Assembly (NCBI GenBank): GCA_013400115.1
Contig: VXBP01009037.1
Coordinates: 506,022 to 570,021, forward strand
DNA from: Rhinopomastus cyanomelas
Lineage: Eukaryota > Chordata > Aves > Bucerotiformes > Rhinopomastidae
Length of the DNA stretch: 64,000 nucleotides
Reading direction: 5' to 3'
Part shown: piece after piece, positions 22,247 to 33,782 of the stretch
Numbering within the stretch: the first letter of the stretch is position 1
Layout of the letters: each line of letters starts with the position of its first letter
The notes under the pieces: model-generated
Seen by the model: only the letters and a program-made list of their open reading frames with translations
What the model was told of the DNA's origin: nothing
The model's database searches: none
Position numbers and translations under genes: made by a program

Positions 22247-22336
22247 ATCACAGAGTGCTGGGGAGTGGAAAGGACCTCGAAGGACCATCCAGTGCCACCC
22301 CCTGCACAGCAGGATCCCCTAGATCCAGTTGCAAGC
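22247..22336 (-). mobile_element. CR1 group A terminal fragment
   Basis: Tail at 22,247, complement of ctcgaggtcctttcc and of the ctaggggatcctgctg block. Ends at the last base of the terminal unit. Confidence 0.87.
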
Positions 22337-22715
22337 CTGGGAGAGCTGCAGAGGAAAAGGGTGCTGTGGGGTCTGAGCTGGCTCTTGTGTTTAGGGTTTC
22401 CCTTGGTGTCAATTTCCTCCCTAAATTGCTGCCAAAGAGGAAACAACCCAAAGCCAAACCCAAACAACACCCGGGGTTTGTTGTTCTGTGTCATGGCAAG
22501 AACAACAAACACTGGGGTAGCCTGAGCCCTGCTGTAAGTTCACTGCTCTAGTGTTGGACAGCAAAGTGGGGACCCTGCTCAGGGCATCTCTTGGCCTGAG
22601 GTGGGGTGCCAGGGGATGCTTGGCCATCACTTGGGAGCTCCTGGGTACCACAACTGCCTCTTGTCCCTGATGGCTGGGCTCCACTTGCAGCTGTGCAGAA
22701 GGAGCTGAACCACAG
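22337..22715. other. single-copy sequence
   Basis: Contains an A/C-rich stretch near 22,440-22,475. No gene recognised. Confidence 0.4.
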
Positions 22716-23211
22716 GATCACAGAGCATTAGGGAGTGGAAGGGACCTCGAGAGATCATCCAGTCCCATCCTCCTGCCACAGCAAGATCTCCTAGATCCAG
22801 TCCCACAGGAACAGTCCAGGTGGGTTTGAAATGTCTCCAGAGAAGGAGACTCCACACACCCCACACCCCCCAGGCAGCCCCTGCCAGGGCTCTGGCACCC
22901 TCACTGGGAACAAGGTCCTTCTCATGCTGATGTGGAACCTCCTCTGCTCCAGCTCACACCCACTGCCCCTTGTCCTGTCACTGGGTGCCCCTGAGCAGAG
23001 CCTGGCTCCACCCTCCTGACACCCACCCTTCACATATTGATCAACACCCATGGGGTCACCCCTCAGGCTCCTTTTTCCCAGCTGCAGAGCCCCAGCTCCC
23101 TCAGCCTCTCCTCAGCAGGGAGATGCTCCCCTCCCTCCATCATCCCTGTGGCTCTGCGCTGGGCTCTCTCCAGCAGCTCTGTGTCCTTCTGGAGCTGAGA
23201 GGCCACAACAG
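22716..23211 (-). mobile_element. CR1 LINE, group A
   Basis: About 500 bp with tail at 22,716, single 3' unit, short form of the ORF2 end (complement of ctggactgttcc) and ORF2 up to the WAPQ-type motif region. A small insertion of ccacacacc-type sequence lies near 22,855. Confidence 0.93.
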
Positions 23212-24044
23212 CTCCACTCCATCTCTGTGGCTCTAGAGAAGGAAGAGTCAGTAACCTGACTCTGTGATGTTCCACAGGTCCGTTCTGCCTGCAGCATCCC
23301 TGGTTGTGTCTCTGCCTTTCCCAGCAGCCCTGGTGGCTGTGGATCACCTGCCTGCACTGGAAGTTCATTGCTCGTGCTCTGCTTCGTGATGCTTCAGGTC
23401 TGTGGGGTCTGGGTACCGCCAGCTCCTGCAGCCCTTCATCAGACAGAAGCTGTTTGTGTGCTTGTTCCTGGCAAACAGCCCCGAGTGGCAGCGGGAAGGG
23501 GTCAGCAGGGGCTGCAGATAGAGCACAACTGCCAAGGTGAAGTTGTAACAGAGCTGGAAACGGGATGCTGGTGCTGCCTGGGGTCTGTGCTGATGGCCCT
23601 TCCAGGGGAACTGTCCTCTCCCTGGCTGGAGATGGATGGGCTGTGCTGGGCTGGCTGCCTCTGCTCCTGCTGCACCAGGAATCCTTGGCAGCGCTGGCTG
23701 AGCAGTTGGGCTGTGTGAGCTTAGCTCTCCCTTCCAACCCAAACAGTGCGTGGGGTTTGGTCTGTGGCCAGGCTGGCGGGGAGGCCTGCTGGGGGATGTC
23801 CTGGTGGCTGCTCAGTGGTAGATGTCAAGGGCCTGCGTGTTGCTGACTGGAGCAGCTGCCCAGGAAAGGACCGGAGCGGCCGTGTGGTCTGCAGGGAGCA
23901 GTGCTGCTTCTGTCAGACTGAAGTCTCAGTGCAGAGGGAGCTGGGGGCTCTGGGCCCTTTGTGTGAAATCTGTGAGCAGTCCTGCAGCAAGGGAGGTGGC
24001 TACTGTCCTCAGCCTGGAGGAGCCACTGGATAAATCTGACCTGA
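23212..24044. other. single-copy sequence
   Basis: No repeat or gene recognised. Confidence 0.4.
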
Positions 24045-24432
24045 GAGGTGGAGAGAGCTGGGGCTGGTTAGTCTGAGGAGGACGAGGCTGAGGGGAGCCC
24101 TCATTGTTCTCTGCAGCTCTCTGCAAGGACACTGTAGAGATGCTGGTGCTGGGCTCTGCTCACAGGTCATTGCAACAGAAGCAGAGGGAAGGGCTTCAAG
24201 CTCCAGCATGGGAGGGTCAGACTGGCCGTCAGGAAGAGATTCTTCCTGGAGACAGTGGTCAGGGAGAGATGGGCTGCTCTGAGTGGGGGCTGCATCCCCA
24301 TCCCTGGATGAGTTTGAAAGTCGCTGAGATGTGGTGCTGGGTGGTCTTGTCTAGGGGTAACCTTGTACAGCAGGGTTGGTGGTTGGACTTGGTGACCCCA
24401 GGGGTCTTTTCCTACCTGAGTGATTCCGTGAC
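24045..24432 (+). mobile_element. CR1 LINE 3' end, group B
   Basis: From aggtggagagagctggggctg to the gtcttttcctacctgagtga end with tail at 24,432. It lacks the ggtgac triplet pair seen in the 2.3-kb copy and carries gagacagtggtcaggg, as in the 41.5-kb copy. Confidence 0.92.
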
Positions 24433-25160
24433 TGGTGCTGGAAGATTGAGTCAACCCGCCCAGCAGCAGGAGGAGGCAGGAGCTGCCGCCCTGCCAAGCT
24501 GGGGATGCGGGTGCTCTGGGGTGCAGGGACAGGGATGTGCTGGGATGCAGAGCTGTGCTGTAATTCACATTAGCACAGCTCATCAGATGCCAGCTCAACC
24601 ATCGGGTGCTGCTGCTGCTGGCGCTGCTCTGCCACAGGGGGCTTGCAGCATGGCCGCCCCGCTTGAAGCAGATTAACTCCGCCTGGATGGCTGGAGGTGA
24701 TTGTTTAAGTGAAAAATGGGCCGAGGAGGAAGGAGAAGGGTTCGTGCTTCTCAGGTGAGAGAAGATTTATTCGTCTGGAAGAGAAAAGCAAGTCGGCTGA
24801 GCCTGAGCATGGATGGGAGCTGCAGGCGAGAAACAGCTCTGGAGGCGCTGGCTGAGCCGCAGCAGCAGTCCCCAGGTAGTTGTTGCTCCCGCCCCGTCAG
24901 GGAAGGGGTGGGGGAAAGGGCTTGGGGGGACGTGGCACCGGTGGGCTGGAGGAAATGCTGCTCGCAGACCCCTGTGAAGCCTCTTCTGCACAGAGGAGAC
25001 AGAATGCAGCCGAGGAACCTCCAGTCTCCTCTGTAAAAACAGAGTCTAACGAACCAGTGACACCCCCGGGCTGGCCCTCGGCAGCCACAGTACCCGCAGC
25101 GTGAGCGGTCAGGGCAGCAGAGCTTTTGTGGTGGCAGAGAGAGACGCGAGGAGCTGCAGG
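24433..25160. other. single-copy sequence
   Basis: No repeat or gene recognised. Purine-rich around 24,715-24,790. Confidence 0.4.
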
Positions 25161-25680
25161 GATCACAGGGTCGTGGAGTGTCAGAGGTGGAAGGGACCTC
25201 GAGAGGTCACCCAGTCCAATCCCCCGTCACAGCAGGATCCCCTAGATCCAGTCGCGCAGGAACATGGCCAAGGAGGGTTTGAAATGTCTCCAGAGAAGGA
25301 GACTCCACAGTCCTCCTGGGCAGCCCCTGCCAGGGCTCTGGCACCCTCACCAAGAACAAGGTCCTTCTCACACAGATGTGGAACCTCCTCTGCTCCAGCT
25401 CACACCCACTGCCCCTTGTCCTGTCACTGGGTGCCCCTGAGCAGAGCCTGGCTCCATCCTCCTGACACCCACCCTTCACACATTGATCAACACCCATGGG
25501 GTCACCCCTCAGGCTCCTTTTTTTCCCAGCTCCCTCAGCCTCTCCTCAGCAGGGAGAAGCTCCCCTCCCTCCATCACCTCTGTGGCTCTGTGCTGGGCTC
25601 TCTGCAGCAGCTCTGTGTCCTTCTGGAGCTGAAGGTCCCAGCACTGGACACAAGACCCCAGACGTGGTCTCAGCACCTCC
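25161..25680 (-). mobile_element. CR1 LINE, group A
   Basis: About 520 bp with tail at 25,161, a single 3' unit and ORF2 up to the complement of gtgctgagaccacgtctggg. It has an extra base in the ccttggccatgttcc stretch. A short deletion in the gggagctgggaaaaaa region distinguishes it. Confidence 0.93.
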
Positions 25681-26597
25681 TCTGTTCCAGCTCACTAGTC
25701 TTTCAAAGCTGCCCTGTTGTGCTTGGTGGGAGCACCAGGTGAAGCCTTCTCCCTGGCCAGGGCTTGAGCCTCCCTTCAGGCAGATGCTCTCTGGTTTGGT
25801 TCTGTTACTGCTCTGATTTCTGAGCAAGACGGAGGGATAATTAATATTAATTAATGATGCTGATGGGTCTGTGATAACCTGCTGTCTTGTCTCCTTGACT
25901 GACTTTCAGTGGCCAGCGCTGTGTCTCTGCCCCCCGGGAAGGTCTCTCTGCCTGCAGGACCTCCTGGCACTTTTTGGGGGTTAAACCAACCGCAGGCGGC
26001 CCTGATGCCCCCCCACAGGCTGAGCAGCGGCTTCCAGCCACGGTGAGAAATCGGGGCCTTCTGGAGGTCGCCGCGATGCGAAATGCTCCTGCTGCAGGCG
26101 GCAAATAGACCTTTGACTGATGTGGCAGCTCCCGGAGCCTTTCAGTCGCCCGGAGCTGCCCTCCCCGGCGGCTGCTCGGAGCAGTCAACAGATTGTTCCT
26201 CTGCGCCGTCAATAAACGCGGCGGCGGCTGGCAGCCTCCACGGGGCCGCCTCTGGATTTATTCCCCGAGCACCCCGTCGTCGGGGACGTCGGTTTGGAGC
26301 AGCCTTTGGTGCTCGCGGAGAACACGAAGTGTAAGTAACAGGTCTGGAGCCCTTTCGCTTGTGCCCCAGCTTTGGGACCCAGACGTCCGAGCCCCATCCC
26401 GGAGGGGTCGGCACCTCTGTCTGGCTGACCCCAGTTGCCTCTTCTTGGGGGGCCTTGGAGGCTGCGGGCACTCGTGACGGGTGGGCGAGTGCCCTGGCTC
26501 TGCTCTGTGCTTCAGTGCTCTGCAGCCTAGAGGGCCAAGGCCACGTCTCTCCTCCGTGATCATTCCCCTTGACTAATAGGGAAGGGACTGCTGCTAG
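25681..26597. other. single-copy island, partly CpG-rich
   Basis: An AT-rich spot (taattaatattaattaatg, 25,839-25,857) is followed by CpG-rich sequence in 26,040-26,330. No exon can be supported. Confidence 0.4.
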
Positions 26598-26966
26598 GGG
26601 AAAGGGACCTGGAGGTCCTGATGGCCAAGAAGGCCAGCAGCATCCTGGGGTGGATCAGAACAGGGTGCTTAGCAGATGGAGAGAGGTTCTCCTGCCCCTC
26701 TACTCTGACCTTCTGAGACCCCAGCTTGGATCTTGTATCCAGCTCCGGGCCCCTCAGCTCCAGGAGGACACAGAGCTGCTGGAGAGAGCCCAGGGCAGAG
26801 CCACAGGGGTGATGGAGGGAGGGGAGCATCTCCCTGCTGAGGAGGGTCTGAGGGACCTGGGAAACAAGGAGCCTGAGGGGTGACCCCATGGACGTTGATC
26901 AGGGGTATGGGACTGGCTGATCTTTCGAGGTCCCTTCCAGTCCCTCATGTTCTGGGATTCTTTAGG
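26598..26966 (+). mobile_element. CR1 group A with internal deletion
   Basis: Starts in ORF2 at gaaagggacctggaggtcctg and follows group A to gacgttgatca (26,891-26,901). It then jumps straight into the last about 65 bp (ggactggctgatctttcgag), omitting the usual about 280 bp between. The ORF2 frame is open up to the deletion region except for one break. Confidence 0.92.
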
Positions 26967-27427
26967 TTGCCTGAGCTCAGGCATGTGATGGGGCTGAACT
27001 GAACGTTCCCCTGGTGCTTCCCATCACAGAGGCAGCAGCACTCGGTGGGTTTGACAGCGGGGAAGCTCATCAGCTGGGCTGCCTCCTGGGTGACTCTCCT
27101 ACTAGTCTTTCCTCTCCCTGAATTGGCTTCTGTTTGTTCCTTTTTGCTGCCTAATTAAGGCTAAAGTGTGTTTGTGTGTTTCCTCCCTAGAAGCAGTTTG
27201 TTATCCCAGCTCCCTTTACATAACCCAGTCGGAGCTAAAATTATCCCAGTGCTGCGGCAGTGGAGCTCAGGGCATCCAGCTGGAACCCCGTGAGCAGCCC
27301 CAGGGCTGGCTCTGGGGACAGTGTGTGCGGCACGCTGACCAGTTTGGCCAGGACGCTCTGCTTCCCACTCTGCAGCAGGGAAGGTGTAGGCTGGCGGGGT
27401 TTCCTAATTAACACATCTCAGTGTCCT
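26967..27427. other. single-copy sequence
   Basis: Moderately AT-rich in 27,110-27,250 with a cctaattaagg motif. No gene recognised. Confidence 0.4.
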
Positions 27428-27690
27428 CTAATGACAGGACAAGGGGCAGTGGGTGTGAGCTGGGACAGAGGAGGTTCCACATCAGTGTGAGAAGGACCTT
27501 CTTCTTGGCGAGGGTGCCAGAGCCCTGGCAGGGGCTGCCTGGGGGGCTGTGGAGTCTCCTTCTCTGGAGATGTTTCAAACCCTCCTGGCCATGTTCCTGT
27601 GTGAGTGGATCCAGGGGACCCTGCTGTGTCAGGAGGATGGGGCTGGGTGATCTCTCGAGGTCCCTTCCCATCCCGGATGCTCTGTGATCC
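27428..27690 (+). mobile_element. CR1 LINE 3' end, group A
   Basis: From tctaatgacaggacaagg to gatgctctgtgatcc. Single 3' unit. It carries the long ggccatgttcc form, but a point change (tgtgag for tgtgac) removes the usual codon pattern. Confidence 0.92.
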
Positions 27691-29947
27691 TGCCATTTCC
27701 TTTGGTACAGCAGTCCGGCAGCCCTGGAGGGCTTCACGATGGACCTGGGGCACCGGTGGAGGTGGCAGGGAAAGCTGAGCTCTGGGTTTTCGTGTGGACA
27801 AGCAGACCCCCTCTCCACGTGCCCACGTCTGGGTGCTCAGTGCTGAGCCCACCCCGGACCAGTCCCTGCCCAGCAGCATCCTGAGTGCTGGCAGAGCTGT
27901 GCCCTTGCGGTGTCTCCATCGGGCAGCGAGGTGGGTCAGCAGAATGGGTCAGAGGGAGGTTTCCATCCCAAAGCTCAAGTTTCTAGGGGGTTCAAGTAAA
28001 GATCTAAAACAGAGGGCTTAGGTGCTGGAGGCGCTGTGGGTGCCCGGTGCCCTCGCCGCGGGTTTGCTGCCGCTGCGGTTGGTGTCTGTGCTGGGTGGAG
28101 GCAGCAGGGCAGGCTGGCGGCTGCAGGACGGGGCTGGAACCGCTCTGCTGTCCTTTGTCAGCAGCACGTTTGCAGAGCAGGAGCTGCGGGCTATTTCGGG
28201 GAGGAGCTGCGCTGCTGTTATAGAAACCCAGCCTGTGCTTTTCTCACCTCCTGTTTGCGGCTCCGGCTGCCTCTACCTTAATTTTATCTCAAACGAGCGA
28301 AAAAGAGGTTTGATCTGTGAAAGTGAAGTTACGGTGCCAAGGGAGAGGTCCCTGGGACACGCAGGGCTCTGCTGCCTTCACAGCTGATCCCGGGGTGCTG
28401 GTGTGAGGGTGCTATCCGTTCGCTTGGTAATAGCTGCGGGTATTTATTCCCTTCCTGTGCGTTGTCTAGGTGTAGGATGGCTGTTAGAGATCGTTAGGAG
28501 TGGTTTGTAGAGGCGTAAATACGTGTAAATAACACACTTCCATCTATCATCACATTTTATCGCTTAAATAATTAATTGTTAAAAGAATCACTAATTGTTC
28601 CAACAGGCTGGTCATTTCCCGACCCTCATTTCAGTTTACAAGTTACAGCTCCAGATTGTCTTCCCCTCCTGTTCTCTCTGTGCTGGCTGTTGTTTCCCTG
28701 GGTGTCTTTACGTGCTGGTGACACCCAGCAGACCCCTCTTGCCTTCCCTTTCTCTCCCCTGGAGCTTGCCCTCACGCCTGCTCCAAGCAGAGAGGCAAAG
28801 AGAGGCCCCTCTCCTGCTTAGGGCACGTCTGCCTGGGCTCGAGTCCCTCCAGGCTGAGGGCTGGCCCAGGCTGGCTCTGCCCCAGCAGCACCGCAGCAGC
28901 CTGGGCTTGTGAGGGGTAGAGGTCGTGATGTTTGATAGAAGGTCTCAGCCTGGGCTGCCAGAGCCGGTCACTCCTGAGCGGGATGAGGAGATCACTGGTT
29001 CAGCTGGGTGCTGCAGCAGGGTCAGGAGATGCGCTGGAGGCTGCAGGCAGGCTGGTGGGCAGGAGCTCGGTGGCTTCTGCCCGAGGAGCCCAACCCGCTG
29101 CTGCAGCTGCCCTCGGGGAGCGGGACCAGACCGCGGGGTTTTACTGGGGGTCGTTCCAGCCCGGGAAGAGCTCAGACCTCGTCTGAGTGCACCGGCCGGG
29201 TGAAGCCGAGCTGATCTCTGCGCCCGGTTCCCCCCCTGTGCCTGCGCTGTCACCAGTTCATTGAAACAAATGGGAGCGGGCAGCGGAGCGGTAAAACGCA
29301 AGCGCCCGCCGAGGCTCCAGCCCCGCTGCAGCGACCTGCTCCCCGCTGCCGTCGTGCCGGAGGAGCGAGCTGGCCGTCATTGAGACGTGATGCTGGCCAG
29401 CGGCCGCGAGAAGGTGCTTCCGCGCTCGGCGGGGCTCGGAGGGGGGCTCGGAGCCCCTGCAGCTGCCCTGCGTGCCCGGGCTGCTGGGGACTCCTGAGCC
29501 CGCCCTGTCCACTGCAGCCGCTGCCGCGTGTGGCTGTGGGCAGCGTTTTATCACCTGGCGGTGAGGCTCCTGCAGGTCTTGATGCTCCATTAACGTCAGC
29601 AGCCTCTTTTCCTTTGTGTTTCCCCTGGCTCGGGGGCTTCCAGTGGCCTTCTCAGCCGGTGCCTCCTCCCCTCTGGCCGGCTGCTCCGTGGGCTGCTGCC
29701 AGCAGGGACCGCCGGTCCTGGGGGCATCACTGGCTGCTGATGGGCAGTTCTGCAGCCAGTGGAGCTCAGCTGACCCCCTCGGCAACTGCAGTTGCTCCTG
29801 TGTTTGAACTCCCCATCCGTCTTATTAATGAGAAATTAATCTGATCTTATTTCACAGCTGCCTTCTCCTGCTGCTCACAGGAGGGGCTCCTTGGGGTGGG
29901 CAGTGAGCATCTTCCAGCCCTAGTTTACAGCAACCAGAAGGGGGGGG
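27691..29947. other. largest single-copy island (2.25 kb)
   Basis: Free of CR1. Includes an AT-rich core (28,430-28,620, listed separately) and CpG-rich sequence around 29,220-29,450. No protein family is recognisable in its open frames. Absence of repeats over this length, in a window where CR1 is everywhere, makes it a candidate constrained region. Confidence 0.45.
28430..28620. promoter_or_regulatory. candidate conserved noncoding element
   Basis: Sharp AT-rich patch with tatttattccc, cgtaaatacgtgtaaataac and ttaaataattaattgtt, giving several TAAT homeodomain-type cores. Its composition stands out from GC-rich surroundings. No functional evidence. Confidence 0.28.
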
Positions 29948-30575
29948 GTTAGCAGATCCGGAAAGGTTCTCCTCCCCTCTACTGTGCCCTGGTGAGACCC
30001 CAGCTGGAACTTTGTGTCCAGCTCTGGGCCCCTCAGCTCCAGAAGGACCCAGAGCTGCTGGAGAGAGCCCAGTGCAGAGCCACAGGGGTGACAGGGGTGA
30101 CGGAGGGAGGGGAGCATCTCCCTGCTTAGGAAAGGCTGAGGGAGCTGGGGCTCTGGAGCTGGGAAAAAGGAGCCTGAGGGGTGACCCCATGGATGTTGAT
30201 CAATGTGTGAAGGGTGGGTGTCAGGAGGATGGAGCCAGGCTCTGCTCAGGACAAGGGGCAGTGGGTGTGAGCTGGAGCAGAGGAGGTTCCACATCAGTGT
30301 GAGAAGGAGCTTGTTCCCAGTGAGGGTGCCAGAGCCCAGGCAGGGGCTGCCCGGGGGGGTTGTGGAGTCTCCTTCTCTGGAGACATTTCAAACCCTCCTT
30401 GGCCATGTTCCTGTGTGACTTGATCCAGGGGATCCTGCTGTAGCAGGGGGATGGGGCTGGCTGATCTCGCGAGGTCCCTTCCAATCACTAGTGACTGGGT
30501 CTAGGGGATCCTGCTGTGGCAGGGGACTGGACTGGATGACCTTCCGAGGTCCCTCCCTACCCTGATGCTCTGTGA
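29948..30575 (+). mobile_element. CR1 LINE, group A, long copy with fused 3' dimer
   Basis: About 630 bp. ORF2 C-terminal region from gttagcagatcc, a local duplication of gtgacaggg near 30,088, and the ORF2 end. It then has two tandem 3' units joined directly (cactagtgactgggtctagg near 30,487) and a final ctctgtgaa tail. A short deletion removes the gcacccagtga segment near 30,249. Confidence 0.93.
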
Positions 30576-30995
30576 ATTGCAGACTAGCTCGTGGGTGGTG
30601 TCAGCAAGGCTGGAGCCCGTGAAACCTCGTTATCCCACCGTGGAGCGATCTGAAATTCCCGTTTCCCCTGAATTCAATATTCATAGAGAAACCAAATGTA
30701 ATCCCGAGCGCCGGTTATCTGGACCCTTCAGACACCCCTCGAGACGTGTGAGGGGCGAGGATCGTTGTTGTGCAGCGGCTCCGGCAGCCGAACTCCACTC
30801 GGCCGAGACCAGTGCGACTCAATAGTGACTCCAGCTGTGGCTCGGCAGGGCACCCGGCCCCCTTTGGGCGGGTTTGAGGGTCTCGCTCGCCTCTTGTGGG
30901 CATCTGCCACCAGGAGCAGTGGGGAGGGATTGACCTCTGCCCTTAGACCCTCTTTGGCAGGTGACAGCAGGGTGCCCAGGTGGGAAGGGACTGGG
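30576..30995. other. single-copy sequence with AT-rich patch
   Basis: 30,650-30,710 is AT-rich (gaattcaatattcatag). The rest is GC-rich. No gene recognised. Confidence 0.4.
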
Positions 30996-31108
30996 GAAGG
31001 GACTGGAGGGAGAGGCTGGGGGAACTGGGGGTGTTGAGCCTGGAGAAGAGGAGTCTCAGGGGGGACCTTCTCCCTCTCTCCAGCTCCCTGCAGGGAGGCT
31101 GCAGTCAG
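30996..31108 (+). mobile_element. CR1 group D fragment, 3' end missing
   Basis: Contains ggctgggggaactgggggtg, gttgagcctggagaagagg and ggggaccttctccctctctc, as in the 19.5-kb copy, and then breaks off. Confidence 0.82.
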
Positions 31109-31686
31109 CTCCCTCCAAATCAGATCTGGAGGCTGAAGGAAGTCTGCGTCTGAGGAAGACCTCGTGGTTTCGAGGAGGACGGGGTGTTGCAGAAGCTGCT
31201 GGCAGCGAGCGCTAGCAGGCACAAGCTATTCCGGGCTCTGCTCTTCACAGTTTACTGAGACTTCGTGTTCAGCTGCTAAGTGCCGGGAGGCGACCGCGGA
31301 AGGGGAGGCCGGAGCTGCGGGCGCGGGGCGAGCCGTGGGCTTGCTGCGAGCCGCGGGGAAAACATTTACGGCAGAGCTGCGCCCGGGTCGCGCTGCTGCC
31401 GGGAGGGGTGGGGAGCCCCGGCCGACCCACGCAGGCACCAGCTGTTCCCTCACGTGGCCCCACAGGAGCAGGGACTGAGACTGGGGTGGCCAAACCCAGT
31501 CCTGCCACCTGAGGGTTTCTTGTGGCTGCCTCTGGCCCCTGCAGCCACCAGGAAGCCCAAGGTTTGCCAGGGCGGTGGCTGCAGCCTGCCCGAAGGAAGA
31601 GCACGGCAGAACACCCCTCGTGTCAAGTGCTCCTCCTGAACTTGTCTTCTGTGGCAACAGGTTCATGTGGCAGTGGCCCAGGACCT
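31109..31686. other. single-copy GC-rich sequence
   Basis: CpG-rich in 31,270-31,430. No gene recognised. Confidence 0.4.
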
Positions 31687-31935
31687 CACACTGTGGTTCA
31701 GGTTGGCTTGGGAGGGAGCTCAGAGCTCACCCAGTGCCAAGCCCCTGCCGTGGGTGGCGATGCCTCTCCCCAGAGCAGGGAGCCCGCAGCCCCATCCAAC
31801 CTGCCCCTGGACTCTGCCAGGGATGGAGCAGCCATGACCTCCCTGGGCAGCCTGTTCCAGGGAGGGATTTCTGTTCCAGTTTGAAGCTGATACCTCCCCC
31901 ATCCCATCACTGCTTGTCCCATCACACCAGAGTAT
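31687..31935 (-). mobile_element. CR1 LINE 3' end, group C, old
   Basis: Minus-strand end near 31,687, then complements of the tgggtgagctctgag, ccatccctggcag and acaggctgcccaggg blocks. Comparable to 37,841-38,006. Confidence 0.82.
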
Positions 31936-32582
31936 TTTGGCTCCTGCCCTGCAGCCATTCACCTGGGCAGTGGACCCCGCAGGCTGCCAGGCAGAGCCCA
32001 CCCTGCTGCCAGGGGGTTCTCTTCAGGATGGTATCGAACCCCTTGTCAGCCTGTCTGTGGCACAGGGGTACAGAGCAGAGAGAGGAACATTGGGGTGCTG
32101 GTAACACTGGCCTCTCGCAGCAGGACCTTCCACATCTGGACCCCACTGGTTCCCCGCTGCAGGGGGCTCTGTGGAGCCAAACTTCTCTTCCCAGAAACCT
32201 TCCCGGAGTCAGCTGGGATCTCTCCAGGCTCTTCTCCATCTGCAACCAGGTGGGTGATGGGTCAGTTCTGGTGACTTCCACAGCTTGTGGGTTCAGATGA
32301 GGTCTGAGCTGCAAGTCTTGGGCTGTGATGTTTGTAGGATGATGTTGAAGGCAGTCACTGCCCTAGAAGGTGAGAGGTGCAGATCTGCTTCCCCTTCCTG
32401 ACCACAGAGGGGTGGTGGTGGTGGGGTCTGTGGGACCCAAATCTGTGCCCACCTTCCACTGCCTTCTTGTGGCTGATAGGAGCCCACTCTGCTCTTTAGG
32501 CTGATTTGTGTCCAGCTGCAAAGTTCCAAAGGGAAAGATAATTGTGGGGTTTTGGAGGGGGAAAAAAAAAGGAGTGACTGCT
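31936..32582. other. single-copy sequence
   Basis: No feature recognised apart from short (gtg) and poly-A runs near 32,410 and 32,562. Confidence 0.4.
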
Positions 32583-32664
32583 GGAGACCCTGCTGTGGCA
32601 GGGGGAGTGGGCTGGGTGATGTCTGGAGGTGCCTTCCAATCCCCAATGTTCTGTGATTCTGTGA
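32583..32664 (+). mobile_element. CR1 group A terminal fragment with double tail
   Basis: About 80 bp ending in tgttctgtgattctgtgat, i.e. two of the 8-bp tail repeats. It lies directly upstream of another plus-strand CR1. Confidence 0.88.
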
Positions 32665-32672
32665 TTAATTCG

Positions 32673-32975
32673 CTGGAGAGTCCTGGTGGCCAGCAGGATG
32701 GCCAGGAGCCAGCAATGGGCACTGGTGGCCAAGAGGGCCAACTGTATCCTGGGTTGTGGAGTCTCCTTCTCTGGAGAGGTTTCAAACCCTCCTGGGCTGT
32801 TCCTGTGCGACTGGATCTGGGGGATCCTGCTGTGGGCGAGGGATGGGACTGGATGATCTCTTGAGGTCCCTTCCCATCCCTAATGACTGGATCTGGAGGA
32901 TCTTGCTGTGGCAGGTGGATGAGGCTGGGTGATCTCTCGAGGTCCCTTCCAATCCTCAGTGCTGTGTGGTTCTGT
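32673..32975 (+). mobile_element. CR1 group A, internally deleted, fused 3' dimer
   Basis: ORF2 sequence (tcctggtggccagcaggatg to caactgtatcctggg) joins directly to gttgtggagtctccttctc, missing about 400 bp. The 3' end is duplicated with the fused junction ccctaatgactggatctgg at 32,878. The final tail is degenerate. Confidence 0.92.
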
Positions 32976-33584
32976 TGGAATTCATCCCATAGGAATTGTC
33001 TCTCTCCTGGCCCCGCTGTGCCGCCCAGTAGCCAAAACGACATTACTGTTCTCACCGGGGAGTTTTTCATCCTCTACCCCGCTCCTACAACCCCCCTTCT
33101 CTCCGGGTGTTTCCGCAGCAGCTGCTGGGTGCCTCCAGCCCACCTCCCCATTCCGTGATGTGTTTGGGGGTCGTCCCGTGTCTCACACTGGGTTCTCCCG
33201 CGTAGCCTGGGGAGAGGGTGGGCGCCTTGCTGGCTCCTCGCGGAGCTGCGTGAAGGGCAGGTGCTTTGTTGCCGGGCTGGAGCGTCAGGCTCTCTGAGTT
33301 ATTTCCCTGCTTTTAGTCGAAGCCGGGAGTCTTCTGGAGGGGAAATTTCTATGCAAATTGCCGGTGTGGAGAGAACTCGCCGGCTCCTCGGTTCCCAGCA
33401 GATGCATTGGGCTGCGCTGGAAATCCATCACGGGGGACCCAGCCTGGGAGGGAGAGGAAATGCTCCCACCTCTCCGTTCTCTGCCTTCGCTGCGGGGTCA
33501 GGCTGGAGAGCTGCAGCTGGAAGGAGAGATGGTGCCGGGAGAGGGACGGTGCTTCGTAGTCGCTTTGGAATAAAGCTTGTGGGT
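32976..33584. other. single-copy sequence
   Basis: No repeat or gene recognised. Confidence 0.4.
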
Positions 33585-33782
33585 GGGTACCAGCACAGGG
33601 TGGGCGCTGACCTGCTGGAGAGCAGCGGAGGAGAGAGGGGCCTGGAAGTGCTGGTGGCCAGCAGGGTGGCCAGGAGCCAGCAACGGGCCCTGGTGGCCAA
33701 GAGGCCAGCAGCATCCTGGGGTGGATCAGAAGCAGGGTGGTTAGCAGATGGAGAGAGGTTCTCCTCCCTCTGTTCCAGCAGG
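33585..33782 (+). mobile_element. CR1 ORF2 fragment, 3' part lost
   Basis: This fragment comes from further upstream in ORF2 than most A copies. In frame it has a YQH-VGADLLESS stretch typical of CR1 ORF2, followed by the VAKR-AAS segment. It ends at ggttctcctccctctgttcc with no 3' end. It sits in an open frame (33,261-33,839) that extends into flanking sequence by chance. Confidence 0.88.

Noticed and set aside
21541..22512. 323-codon minus-strand open frame
   Set aside because: It crosses a group C CR1 and a group A CR1 fragment, shows no known family and is of the kind expected in GC-rich DNA.
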